A DNA stretch of 64,000 nt from Anaerolineae bacterium (lineage in GTDB: Bacteria > Chloroflexota > Anaerolineae > Aggregatilineales > Phototrophicaceae). The stretch is taken from the NCBI GenBank assembly GCA_022825675.1, contig JAJDWK010000016.1:39415-103414 (forward strand), given 5' to 3'. The notes beneath the pieces are model-generated. The model was not told the origin of the DNA. It searched no databases and saw only the letters and a program-made list of their open reading frames with translations. Below are positions 1-7,675 of this stretch, piece after piece. Numbering within the stretch: the stretch's first letter is position 1; each line of letters opens with the position of its first letter. The position numbers and the translations under genes were made by a program.

Positions 1-94
1 CGGCGAGGTCGATAACATCCCCGAGCAGGACTTTTATATGTGCGGTCCGATCGAGGATGTGCTTGAACGATTCTCCAGCCGCCAGGCAGCTTAG
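1..94 (+). CDS. atpD: ATP synthase F1 subunit beta, C-terminal end (partial)
   Basis: The window opens inside a reading frame (first full codon at base 2) that ends at the TAG at 92-94. The 30 visible residues include IPEQDFYMCGPIEDV, the conserved C-terminal signature of the F1 beta subunit (IPEQAFYMVGTIEE in most bacteria). The protein is the catalytic nucleotide-binding subunit of the F1 head. The epsilon gene follows after 9 bases, as in most atp operons. Only the tail is visible, so nothing can be said about the catalytic residues. Confidence 0.88.
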   Translation, partial: GEVDNIPEQDFYMCGPIEDVLERFSSRQAA

Positions 95-103
95 GGGGCG
101 CAA

Positions 104-556
104 ATGCCGATTCATGTCGAACTCGTGACGCAAGAGCGCAGAGTCTTTGAAGAGCCAGAAGCCGACCTGGTGCTTGTGCCCGCTGTCGAAGGGGAAATGG
201 GCGTGCTGCCCAATCACGCGCCGGTCTTGACAACGATGTCCTTTGGCGAGCTGGTCATCCGCAAGGGCGAGGCGGAAGAAAGGTTCGCCATTTATGGCGG
301 CGTTGTTGATGTCCGCCCCGATAAGGTAGTTGTGCTGGCGGACCTGGCGGAATCGTCCTACGCGCTTGATTTGGAAAAAGCGCAGCAAGCGCGCGAGCAT
401 GCCCGTCAAATCCTTGAATCGGGCCTGCCTGGCGCAGAAAATCGTGAAGCCGAACTGGCATTGCGGCGCGCCAGCCTGGCGGTGCGCATCAGCCAGAAAA
501 TTCGCAGCCGCGGTACCCAACTGCGCATCCTGGAAGAAGATCAAGCCGAGATCTAA
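104..556 (+). CDS. atpC: ATP synthase F1 subunit epsilon
   Basis: This is the central-stalk subunit that couples rotation to beta and can inhibit ATP hydrolysis. The 150-residue protein has the N-terminal beta-sandwich (MPIHVELVTQERRVFEE, then GEMGVLPNHAPVLTTM and a short GGVVDV segment). An alpha-helical C-terminal hairpin follows from about residue 90, rich in Ala, Glu and Arg. The length is at the upper end for the family and includes the full two-helix inhibitory domain. The start ATG lies just after a GGGGG stretch that trails the atpD stop. It is the last gene of the atp operon, closed by the hairpin at 593-629. Confidence 0.93.
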   Translation: MPIHVELVTQERRVFEEPEADLVLVPAVEGEMGVLPNHAPVLTTMSFGELVIRKGEAEERFAIYGGVVDVRPDKVVVLADLAESSYALDLEKAQQAREHARQILESGLPGAENREAELALRRASLAVRISQKIRSRGTQLRILEEDQAEI

Positions 557-592
557 GCGCCAGCCAGCGCGGTTGCCATCTATGTCATGCCG

Positions 593-629
593 AACCCGGA
601 CGCAAAAATGTAGTCCGGGTTTTGCTTTT
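593..629 (+). terminator. Rho-independent terminator of the atp operon
   Basis: A perfect 9-bp stem (AACCCGGAC at 593-601 with GTCCGGGTT at 613-621) around an 11-base loop is followed by a T-rich tail (TTTGCTTTT). It lies 36 bases after the atpC stop. A TATACT box at 639-644 may be the -10 of the following mreB-like gene, but I see no convincing -35 for it. Confidence 0.85.
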
Positions 630-679
630 GGGGTAGACTATACTTAGAGTGTGAGTGAGTTCCTCAAGCTGGGTGCCTG

Positions 680-1696
680 ATGCCTCTTTTCGGAAAACGA
701 CTCGGCGTCGATCTCGGCACAGTCAATGTGCTGATATACGACAGCGGGCGCATCGTGCTGCAAGAGCCGTCGCTGGTGGCGCTCTTGGCGGAAGAAGAAC
801 GGATTGTGGATTTCGGGCACCCGGCGCGTGAGATGCTGGGGCGCGTTGATGACGAAGACATTCAAGTGATGCGCCCGCTGCAAAACGGCGTCATCGCCGA
901 TTATGAAGTTACAGAAGCGATGCTGGAGTATTTCTTCGGGCGGATTGCCGGGCGCATGCGTCTGTTTCGTCCGACAGTGATGGTTTCGGTGCCCTTTGGC
1001 GCTACCAGCGTGGAAAAACGCGCGGTGCGGGAAGCCATCCTGGCGGCGGGCGCCCGCGATGTCCAGCTTATGTGGCAGCCCTTGGCATCGGCTTTGGGAG
1101 CGGGCTTGCCTGTGGGAACGCCCGCCGGCGGCATGGTCGTCAACATCGGCGGCGGCATAACCGAGGCGGCTGTGCTCACAATGAACAACATCGTGCGGGC
1201 GGAGAGCGGGCGCGTCGGCGGCTTGCGCCTGGACGACGGAATCAGCAGTTATGTGCGGCGCAAATACAATCTGACGGTGGGGCAGCCCACCGCCGAATCC
1301 ATAAAAATCCAAATTGGCGCCGCTGTCGACCAGCCGCAGGAAATGTCGATGGAAATCCAGGGGCGGGATAATGTCTCGGGGCTGCCGCGCACGGTGCGCA
1401 TCACCACGGGCGAAGTTGTTGAGGCGCTGGCGGAGCCGCTCACGCAGATCGCCGCCGTCGTGAAAACTGTGCTTTCCAGCACGCCGCCAGAACTCTCGTC
1501 TGACATCATCGACCGCGGCATCGTTTTGACTGGCGGCGGCGCTTTGCTGCGTGGCATCGACAGCTACCTCACGCGCGCGACCGGCGTGCCCGTCTATCAG
1601 GCGGATACCCCGCTTATCAATACTGTGGTCGGCTGTGGCAAAGCGCTGGAAGACCCCGCCATCATACGCCGGCTGGCGCAAACTACCTACTATTAA
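680..1696 (+). CDS. mreB: MreB-like actin-family rod-shape protein
   Basis: This is an actin/HSP70-fold filament protein of the MreB family, which normally organises lateral cell-wall synthesis at the inner membrane. The 338 residues match in length and order: LGVDLGTVNVLIY (phosphate-1 loop), the central region with VGGLRLDDGISSYV and YNLTVGQPTAESIKIQIG, and the adenosine motif GIVLTGGGALLRGID near residue 285. The phosphate-2 loop is odd: it reads VVNIGGGITEAAV, where typical MreB has VVDIGGGTTEVAV, so a usually invariant Asp is Asn and a Thr is Ile. The start is the first ATG, preceded by a weak AGCTGGGTG. The gene stands alone between the atp terminator and convergent rex, with no mreCD neighbour. 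It could be a specialised MreB paralogue. Confidence 0.85.
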   Translation: MPLFGKRLGVDLGTVNVLIYDSGRIVLQEPSLVALLAEEERIVDFGHPAREMLGRVDDEDIQVMRPLQNGVIADYEVTEAMLEYFFGRIAGRMRLFRPTVMVSVPFGATSVEKRAVREAILAAGARDVQLMWQPLASALGAGLPVGTPAGGMVVNIGGGITEAAVLTMNNIVRAESGRVGGLRLDDGISSYVRRKYNLTVGQPTAESIKIQIGAAVDQPQEMSMEIQGRDNVSGLPRTVRITTGEVVEALAEPLTQIAAVVKTVLSSTPPELSSDIIDRGIVLTGGGALLRGIDSYLTRATGVPVYQADTPLINTVVGCGKALEDPAIIRRLAQTTYY

Positions 1697-1713
1697 CCCG
1701 CTGCCGCTGGCGC

Positions 1714-2346
1714 TCAATCACGCAGATAATAGGTCATGTGCTGCAAATGGGACACCGGGTCGATATATTGCACTTCCACATCAGCGCGCACATTGATGTT
1801 GATAGGCGCGTAGTTGAGTATCGCGCGGATGCCCGCTTGCACCAGTTGGTCAGCCACCGCCTGCGCTTGTGATGCCGGCACCGCCAGCATGGCGATTTTG
1901 ATGTCTTCTTCCGCGATTAGCGCCGCCATCTCCTGCACCGAGCGCACCCTGTGCTCGCCGATGGCTTCGCCCAGTTTCTCCGGGCTGCTGTCAAAAATAT
2001 GAGCGATGCGAAAGCCGCGGTCTTGGAAGCCGCGATAATGCGAAATCGCCGCGCCCAGGTTGCCTGCCCCCACCAGCGCCACCTTCCATTCTTGATTGAC
2101 CTGTAAGACCGCTTGCAGCCGCTCAATCAAAAAGTCGATATGATAGCCTGTTCCCTGTTTGCCGAAGCCGCCGAAGTGTGAAAGGTCTTTGCGAATCTGC
2201 GCTGAGCTGATGTCCAGGCGGCTGCCCAATTCTTGCGACGAAGTCACAAGTTTGCCTTCCTGCTCCAGGCGTTTCAATGCGCGCAGATACAGCGGCAAAC
2301 GCCCGATGACGATATCCGGGATGGGCGGGCTGACTTTGTCTGGCAT
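1714..2346 (-). CDS. rex: Redox-sensing transcriptional repressor Rex
   Basis: Rex is a dimeric repressor that leaves its operators when the NADH/NAD+ ratio rises. The 210-residue protein has an N-terminal winged helix (IGRLPLYLRALKRLEQEG, then SAQIRKDLSHFGGFGKQG, the Rex signature). A Rossmann domain follows with VALVGAGNLGAAISHYRGF as the dinucleotide-binding loop. The ATG at 2346 was chosen because it has AGGAA eight bases upstream and gives the usual Rex N-terminus. An in-frame TTG at 2388 would add 14 residues but lies inside the operator-like palindrome. The gene is divergent from the GbsR-type regulator and convergent with mreB. Confidence 0.93.
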   Translation of the reverse strand: MPDKVSPPIPDIVIGRLPLYLRALKRLEQEGKLVTSSQELGSRLDISSAQIRKDLSHFGGFGKQGTGYHIDFLIERLQAVLQVNQEWKVALVGAGNLGAAISHYRGFQDRGFRIAHIFDSSPEKLGEAIGEHRVRSVQEMAALIAEEDIKIAMLAVPASQAQAVADQLVQAGIRAILNYAPININVRADVEVQYIDPVSHLQHMTYYLRD

Positions 2347-2370
2347 CAACTGCTGTTCCTGTGCATCCGC

Positions 2371-2388
2371 TTGTGAAACAGTATACAA
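2371..2388 (-). promoter_or_regulatory. Candidate Rex operator overlapping the rex -10 box
   Basis: The sequence TTGTGAAACAGTATACAA resembles the Rex operator consensus TTGTGAA-N4-TTCACAA. The left half is perfect and the right half matches 5 of 7 bases. On the minus strand it contains TATACT (2385-2380), a good -10 for rex, so bound Rex would block its own promoter. It lies 24 bases upstream of the chosen rex start. No good -35 is evident. Confidence 0.5.
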
Positions 2389-2472
2389 GGCTCATTTTAG
2401 CACTCAGTAAAGCCGCTAGCCATATCCCGCTGTGAGAAAGCTGCCCTCTGCGCATGATGGCACAGCATCAGC

Positions 2473-2506
2473 GCCGCTTGAAAGCGGCTGGGGGCAGTGC
2501 TAGAAT
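2473..2506 (+). promoter_or_regulatory. Promoter with overlapping palindrome for the GbsR-type gene
   Basis: TTGAAA (2478-2483), a 17-bp spacer and TAGAAT (2501-2506) form a near-consensus sigma-70 promoter, with start expected near 2513. A perfect 6-bp inverted repeat, GCCGCT-TGAA-AGCGGC (2473-2488), sits on the -35 box and is a candidate auto-operator. Confidence 0.55.
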
Positions 2507-2550
2507 TAAAATCCAGCCGCAGTTCCCCTCAAATGCGGGGGAGGAGCAGC

Positions 2551-3132
2551 ATGTCGGAAACAAAGGACATACCTGTCAGCAACCGGCAGCTTGCGCAAGA
2601 TTTGCAAATTGTGCATGACAGCATGTTGGATGGCCTCGGGCAATTGGCGGATTACTTCGGCTTCAACAAAGTGATGGGGCAGCTCTATGGCACACTGCTG
2701 CTTAGCGCGGAGCCGCTTTCCCTTGATGATATGATGGGGCGGCTGGGCATTTCAAAAGCCAGTGTGAGCACCAATATGCGGGCATTAAAGCAAATTGGCA
2801 TGGTGCGCCAGGTATGGGTCCGCGGCAGCAGCGGCCGCCGCAAGTATTATCAGGCGGAGACGGACTTCTGGCAGATATTCTCCAATGTCGTCAGCGGGCG
2901 GGAAATGCGGGATGTCGACCGCGCCTTGTCCGTCATGGAAGAAAACCGGCAGCGCATATCCGGCATTATCGCCGACCTGCCGCCCGACCAGCAGATTCTC
3001 GCCCGTTTGTACCTGGACCGCATCGCCCAAATGCAGGCGCTCTTCCGCTTCGCCCAGCTGATTATCAACAGCGTACTGAGCCAGGTAAGCAGCGGCGATG
3101 TCTCCGATGTATCGGGCGTCGAGCTGCAATAG
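2551..3132 (+). CDS. GbsR/MarR-type winged-helix transcriptional regulator
   Basis: This 193-residue cytosolic DNA-binding protein resembles the GbsR branch of the MarR family. The tract GFNKVMGQLYGTLLLSAEPL opens the domain. LGISKASVSTNMRALKQIGM (about residues 70-90) is the recognition-helix region, followed by a wing with VRGSSGRRKYYQAE and a helical C-terminal dimerisation part. GbsR-type proteins often control osmolyte uptake or transporter genes, but no such target is adjacent. The ATG at 2551 is preceded by GGGGGAGGAG; an upstream TTG has no ribosome-binding site and would lie within the promoter region. The palindrome in its promoter suggests autoregulation. Confidence 0.8.
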   Translation: MSETKDIPVSNRQLAQDLQIVHDSMLDGLGQLADYFGFNKVMGQLYGTLLLSAEPLSLDDMMGRLGISKASVSTNMRALKQIGMVRQVWVRGSSGRRKYYQAETDFWQIFSNVVSGREMRDVDRALSVMEENRQRISGIIADLPPDQQILARLYLDRIAQMQALFRFAQLIINSVLSQVSSGDVSDVSGVELQ

Positions 3133-3141
3133 CTTCGCCCC

Positions 3142-3169
3142 TTGATTCTTTTCCCGCGGCGCATACAAT
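3142..3169 (+). promoter_or_regulatory. Promoter of tRNA-Leu
   Basis: TTGATT (3142-3147), a 16-bp spacer and TACAAT (3164-3169) are followed by the tRNA 5' end 18 bases after the -10 box. This fits a short leader processed by RNase P. Confidence 0.55.
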
Positions 3170-3186
3170 AACGGCGGCAATCGCCC

Positions 3187-3269
3187 GGGGAAGTGGCGGA
3201 ATTGGTATACGCGCATGACTTAGGATTATGTGTCTTTATGACATGAGGGTTCGAGTCCCTCCTTCCTCA
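3187..3269 (+). tRNA. tRNA-Leu, anticodon UAG
   Basis: An 83-base class II tRNA folds by eye. The acceptor stem is 3187-3193 with 3262-3268 (one G-U pair), with discriminator A at 3269. The D-arm is TGGCGGAATTGGTATACG. The anticodon stem CATGA/TTATG encloses loop CTTAGGA, giving anticodon TAG (reads CUA). A long variable arm has a TGTC/GACA stem, and the T-arm is GAGGG-TTCGAGT-CCCTC. The 3' CCA is not encoded. The long variable arm and the anticodon both agree on leucine. Confidence 0.95.
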
Positions 3270-3379
3270 TGACAGCACAAAGCTGAGGGCGCGAGCAGCG
3301 CCTTCACTATATTGCGGGAATTCGCGTCCGCCCTCGCATATTGAGAACTGGAATAGACAGGCTCCAGAAGAGGAAGACT

Positions 3380-4915
3380 TTGAAACTTCAGACAGAATTC
3401 ATTGAAAAGCAGCAAGCGCGCCTCACGATAGAGGTTGAGCCGGAGAAGTTCGCGGATGCCAAGCGCAAAGCCGCGCGCAAGATCTCCCGCCAAGTCAACA
3501 TTCGCGGCTTTCGCAAGGGAAAAGCGCCCTACCGACTGGTAGCCCAACATGTAGGCGAAGCCGCCATCTACGAAGAAGCGCTGGAGGATTTGGGCGATAC
3601 AGTCTACAAATGGGCGCTGGAAGAGACGGATGCTGAGCCATTTAGCGGCGGCACATTGGAAGACTTTTCCGAGGAGCCGGTGCCAACCTTTGTATTTACG
3701 ATACCCTTGAAGCCGGAAGTCGATCTCAAGAATTACGAAGATATCCGCCTGGACTTTGAAGCGCCGACCGTTACTGAAGAAGCGCTCGACCAAGCGCTGC
3801 AGGAATTGCGCCAGGAAGCGATTAAAGTTGTCGACGATTCGGTGCCGGTTACAGCGCTGGGCAATCGCGTGCGCTTGCGGGTGGAAAGCGAATTTGTTGA
3901 TGGCGAAGAGCGAGATGAGAACGAAGAAGAGGACGAAGAGGACGACGACTATGACGAGTCGGTGCCATACATCCCCAAAAAGGGCGATGTCTACATGCAT
4001 AGCGAAAATTCAGTTGTCATCCTGGATCCTGACAACGAACCATTCTTAGACGGTTTTGTCGAGAATATGCTTGATGTCGAGCTGGGCAGCGATGTTGAGT
4101 TTGAATTGACCGTGCCGGATGACGGTGAGGACGACATCATCAGCAATCGCCGAGTGTATTTTCTGGTAACTGTCGAGCATATCGAAGCAATTGAAGTGCC
4201 TGAGCTGGATGACGATTTCGCGCGCGAAACATGCCGGCGGCTCGGCGAACCAGAGATGGACCTTGCTGGCTTGCGCCAAACCCTGCGGGAGAACATGCAG
4301 CGCAGCGAGCTGGACGAGGCGGAAAGCGAATACAGCTCTAAAGTCTTGGATGCAATCTGTGAATCTGCGGAAGTCAAGTACCCCGATATGATGTTGGAGC
4401 TCGAAATCGACGGAATGGTTGAAAAATTGCAAGGGAACCTCCAGCAGCAGGGCATAAAGCTGGCAGATTATATGCGCCTGACCAACACATCGCCCGAGGG
4501 GCTGCGAGAAAGTTTTCGAGAACAGGGGGCAGCCAGCCTGCACCGGATGCTGGTGAAGTATCATTTAATTGAACTGCGCGGCATCAAAGTCAGTGATGAC
4601 GATGTTGACCTGTCGCTGGATTACACTATTGAAGGCTTAGGCGGCGGCAAATTGCGCGAGATGTTTAATGCGGAGACAATGCGCGAATCTATGTACTTCA
4701 CCTTGCTCAACGACAAAATTAACAAGCATCTGGTCGCTATGGGCAGGGGGGAAGACGCGGATGAAGCTGTTGCCCGCTACCTAGCGCAAACTCGGCAGGA
4801 TACCAAGGAGTTGAAAGCAAAGAATGAGCGCCGCAAGCAATATCAGGAAGAGGACGAACAAGCCGAACAAGCCGCGCTTGACGCTGCTGAGCAAGACAGC
4901 GGCGCTGACGCCTAA
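3380..4915 (+). CDS. tig: Trigger factor (ribosome-associated chaperone / peptidyl-prolyl isomerase)
   Basis: Trigger factor binds ribosomal protein L23 and shields nascent chains. The N-terminal domain carries the ribosome-binding signature (RGFRKGKAPYRLV near residues 42-54). A divergent FKBP-like domain follows, then the long helical C-terminal domain. At about 511 residues it is longer than the usual 430 or so. Much of the excess is a strongly acidic insertion in the FKBP domain (DENEEEDEEDDDYDES near residue 175) and a charged Gln/Glu-rich tail. The TTG at 3380 was chosen because AGAGGAAG precedes it and it yields the family N-terminus; an upstream TTG at 3341 lacks a ribosome site. clpP and clpX follow, the classic tig-clpP-clpX order. 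Confidence 0.93.
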   Translation: MKLQTEFIEKQQARLTIEVEPEKFADAKRKAARKISRQVNIRGFRKGKAPYRLVAQHVGEAAIYEEALEDLGDTVYKWALEETDAEPFSGGTLEDFSEEPVPTFVFTIPLKPEVDLKNYEDIRLDFEAPTVTEEALDQALQELRQEAIKVVDDSVPVTALGNRVRLRVESEFVDGEERDENEEEDEEDDDYDESVPYIPKKGDVYMHSENSVVILDPDNEPFLDGFVENMLDVELGSDVEFELTVPDDGEDDIISNRRVYFLVTVEHIEAIEVPELDDDFARETCRRLGEPEMDLAGLRQTLRENMQRSELDEAESEYSSKVLDAICESAEVKYPDMMLELEIDGMVEKLQGNLQQQGIKLADYMRLTNTSPEGLRESFREQGAASLHRMLVKYHLIELRGIKVSDDDVDLSLDYTIEGLGGGKLREMFNAETMRESMYFTLLNDKINKHLVAMGRGEDADEAVARYLAQTRQDTKELKAKNERRKQYQEEDEQAEQAALDAAEQDSGADA

Positions 4916-4942
4916 ATCAAAATAGAAGGGACGAGACCGAAC

Positions 4943-5557
4943 ATGGGGCAATTTCACAATGTAATCCCGATGGTGATAGAGCAGGGCGGGCGCGGCGAAC
5001 GCGCCTATGATATCTATTCCCTGCTGTTAAAAGAGCGGATTGTATTTGTCGGCTCCGGCATCAACGACCAAATCGCCAATCTCATCGTGGCGCAGCTCCT
5101 GTTTCTTGAGCGCGATGGACCGGAGCGGCGGCTGCAAATGTACATCAACTCCCCGGGCGGCGCTGTGTATTCCGGGCTCGCCATCTATGACACGATGCAG
5201 CAAATCTCGGCGCCAGTCAGCACTGTCGCTGTCGGCATTACCGCCAGCTTTGGCACGGTGCTGCTGACTGCGGGCGAGCGCGGCATGCGTTCCGCCCTGC
5301 CTAACGCGACCATACACATGCACCAGCCCCTCGGCGGCGCGCAGGGGCAGGCGTCGGATATCGTCATTCAGGCGGAAGAGATTGTGCGCTTGAAGAAAAG
5401 AATCATCGAGATATTCGAGAAGCACACGGGCAGCACCTCCGAAGAAATCGAACGCGTAACCGACCGCGATGTCTATATGACGGCGCAGGAAGCGGCTGAT
5501 TTTGGCTTGATTGACCTGGTCTTGCATGCGGGAGCGCGAGAACTCGGGGAGGGCTAA
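4943..5557 (+). CDS. clpP: ATP-dependent Clp protease proteolytic subunit
   Basis: This is the serine peptidase that forms the tetradecameric barrel fed by ClpX or ClpA/C. At 204 residues it has normal length. The catalytic Ser lies in [14 protein letters not shown] (usually GQAASMGA), the His in [19 protein letters not shown], and the Asp in the [10 protein letters not shown] stretch. [19 protein letters not shown] is the conserved handle and substrate-binding region. It starts 27 bases after tig and ends one base before the clpX start, so the three genes probably share a transcript. All three catalytic residues are present. Confidence 0.95.
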   Translation: MGQFHNVIPMVIEQGGRGERAYDIYSLLLKERIVFVGSGINDQIANLIVAQLLFLERDGPERRLQMYINSPGGAVYSGLAIYDTMQQISAPVSTVAVGITASFGTVLLTAGERGMRSALPNATIHMHQPLGGAQGQASDIVIQAEEIVRLKKRIIEIFEKHTGSTSEEIERVTDRDVYMTAQEAADFGLIDLVLHAGARELGEG

Positions 5558-5558
5558 G

Positions 5559-6842
5559 GTGGACTTCACGCCTCTGGATCACCGCTGCAATTTCTGCGGG
5601 CGCAATCATGATGAGGTCGAGCGCCTCATCGCCGGTCCCGACAGGATATTCATCTGCAACAATTGCGTCGAGCTCTGCCACAATCTTCTCGAAAATGAAC
5701 GGGCGGATACTCAAGAAATTGACTTGGAGCCCAGCTTCGAGCTGAATTTTCCCCCGCGTGAGCTTATGGCGCGGCTGGATGACTATGTCATCGGGCAGCG
5801 GGACGCCAAGCGCGTGCTCAGTGTCGCCGTCTACAACCACTACAAGCGCATACAATCGGCGGAACAGGCGCTGGATATCGAACTTGACAAGAGCAATATC
5901 CTGTTGATTGGTCCCACCGGCTGCGGGAAAACCCTGCTGGCGCAGACGCTGGCGCGCATCCTTGATGTGCCTATTTGCATCACCGATGCGACCGCGCTGA
6001 CAGAAGCGGGTTATGTGGGCGAAGATGTCGAGAATATCCTGCTGCGCTTGATACAGGCGGCGGATGGCAATATCGCGCGGGCGGAACGTGGCATCATTTA
6101 TATCGACGAAATCGACAAAATATCCCGCATGTCCAACTCCAACCCCTCCATAACGCGGGATGTTTCGGGCGAAGGCGTGCAGCAAGCGCTGCTCAAAATC
6201 CTGGAAGGCACTTTGGCGAATGTCCCGCCGCAAGGGGGGCGGAAGCACCCACACCAGGAGTTCCTGCAGATTGACACGCGCAACATCCTCTTCATCGTTG
6301 GCGGCACCTTCTCCGGTTTGGAAGCGGTCATCCGCGCGCGCCTGGGCGCTGATAGCAGCATCGGCTTTGGCGCGCGGCAACAGCGTCAAGAGCAGGCGGA
6401 AAGCGCCCCCCTCAGCGAAATTGCCCCCGAAGACCTCATCCAACACGGCATGATACCCGAGTTGGTAGGGCGCTTGCCGGTGCTCGTAACCTTAGCCGAC
6501 TTGACCGAGGACGACCTGGTGCGCATCCTGCTGGAGCCGAAGAATGCGCTCGTGCGCCAGTATCAGCACCTGCTCTCCCTTGACAATGTGGAACTGGAAT
6601 TCGAGGAGGCGGCGCTGAAAGCGGCGGCGGAATTGGCGGTCAAGAGGGATACTGGCGCGCGCGGTCTGCGTTCTATCATTGAGGCTTGCCTGCTCGATAT
6701 TATGTTCGAAGTGCCCAGCAGCAAGGACATTGTCAAAGTCAGCGTGAGCGAAGCCGTCATCCGCGGCGAAGAGAAACCGCGCATCTATACCAAAGACGGC
6801 GCTGTGCTCTCTTTGGGCGAAAGGGTCGAGCCCGCGGCTTGA
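5559..6842 (+). CDS. clpX: Clp protease ATP-binding unfoldase ClpX
   Basis: ClpX is a hexameric AAA+ unfoldase that delivers substrates to ClpP. About 427 residues contain a four-Cys zinc-binding domain (CNFCGRN to ICNNCVELC, residues 9-40) and Walker A GPTGCGKT. The pore loop is GYVGEDVEN, Walker B is IIYIDEID, the RKH loop is [10 protein letters not shown], and the IGF loop SSIGFGAR contacts ClpP. The GTG at 5559 was chosen because it directly follows the clpP stop, has GGGGAGGG upstream, and gives the standard N-terminus. Every functional motif is intact. Confidence 0.95.
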   Translation: MDFTPLDHRCNFCGRNHDEVERLIAGPDRIFICNNCVELCHNLLENERADTQEIDLEPSFELNFPPRELMARLDDYVIGQRDAKRVLSVAVYNHYKRIQSAEQALDIELDKSNILLIGPTGCGKTLLAQTLARILDVPICITDATALTEAGYVGEDVENILLRLIQAADGNIARAERGIIYIDEIDKISRMSNSNPSITRDVSGEGVQQALLKILEGTLANVPPQGGRKHPHQEFLQIDTRNILFIVGGTFSGLEAVIRARLGADSSIGFGARQQRQEQAESAPLSEIAPEDLIQHGMIPELVGRLPVLVTLADLTEDDLVRILLEPKNALVRQYQHLLSLDNVELEFEEAALKAAAELAVKRDTGARGLRSIIEACLLDIMFEVPSSKDIVKVSVSEAVIRGEEKPRIYTKDGAVLSLGERVEPAA

Positions 6843-6859
6843 TGCTCTGCGCCGCCAAC

Positions 6860-7483
6860 TTATTGCCGCACTGGCAGCAGCAGCGCCTCGCTGCCATCGC
6901 CGACGCGGCTGGCGAAGCTCTGCGCGTCAATTTGCGTCGCTTCTTCTCCGGGTCCGCCCCAATTGTAAGGTATCACCCAGCCGGGCTGCAGCAGCTCGGT
7001 CAGCTCCAGCGCGCTTTCCAAAGACAGCCGCCCATAACCATCAATAGGCAAGAGCAGAATGTCGGGCTTCATCACTTCCATGCCGGGGATGATGTCGCTA
7101 TCGCCGACATAATAGATATCAAAAAGATCCAAAGAAATGACAAATCCCAAGCCGCCCTCTTCACGGCGGTGGCGTGGGTCGCGCCGGGAATAAGCGGGAA
7201 TCGCCTTGATGCTCGCGCGGCCAATATTGACGCTCTGCCACTCGCGCAGCACCGTTGTGCCGCTTATTTTGCTTGCTACAGCGTTGTTGCCAATGATGAC
7301 CGTATCCTCGCCGCGGATTTTTTCAATATCGGCGGGTGAGCAATGGTCATAATGGTCATGCCCGATGAGAATCACATCTGGCGGGCTTTCGCGTTTAACG
7401 ACGCGCCAGGGCGCAATCTGGATAGTTGGCGTCCCCTCTATCGTGAAGCTGCTATGCCCCTGCCAGCGTATCCTGCCAATCAA
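6860..7483 (-). CDS. Metallo-beta-lactamase-fold hydrolase (UPF0173-like)
   Basis: A 207-residue single-domain protein of the MBL superfamily. The metal-binding HxHxDH motif is GHDHYDHCSP (about residues 41-50), a further Asp lies in YYVGDSDI and a late Gly/Pro-rich loop follows. It resembles the L-ascorbate lactonase-like or UPF0173 branch (IRWQGHSSFTIEG at the N-terminus). The physiological substrate cannot be read from the sequence. The TTG start has a strong GAGGTGAG ribosome site. It is convergent with clpX and its 5' end faces the obg leader. Confidence 0.75.
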   Translation of the reverse strand: MIGRIRWQGHSSFTIEGTPTIQIAPWRVVKRESPPDVILIGHDHYDHCSPADIEKIRGEDTVIIGNNAVASKISGTTVLREWQSVNIGRASIKAIPAYSRRDPRHRREEGGLGFVISLDLFDIYYVGDSDIIPGMEVMKPDILLLPIDGYGRLSLESALELTELLQPGWVIPYNWGGPGEEATQIDAQSFASRVGDGSEALLLPVRQ

Positions 7484-7675
7484 GGCTCACCTCAATTTGT
7501 TGTATGCTGATGCGCCCGCCCGCGCGCCAGGCGGTCACCCATGAGTATAATCGGCGTCTTTGCCCTGCAAAAGCCACAGCTTGCCGCGCCCCCGCCATTT
7601 CATCTACACGAATATGGCAATCTCTTGTATGCTCTTGCCACTGGTTGGCGGCGGCTTATCCCTGGTGCGGGCGCG

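Noticed and set aside
644..1717. Long open frame on the minus strand opposite mreB (357 codons)
   Set aside because: It is exactly antisense to a clear MreB-family gene; long antisense frames are expected in GC-rich coding DNA.
7615..7640. Inverted repeat TGGCAA-N14-TTGCCA in the obg leader
   Set aside because: Only six base pairs with a 14-base gap and no T tail; could be chance. Kept as a remark in the obg entry.
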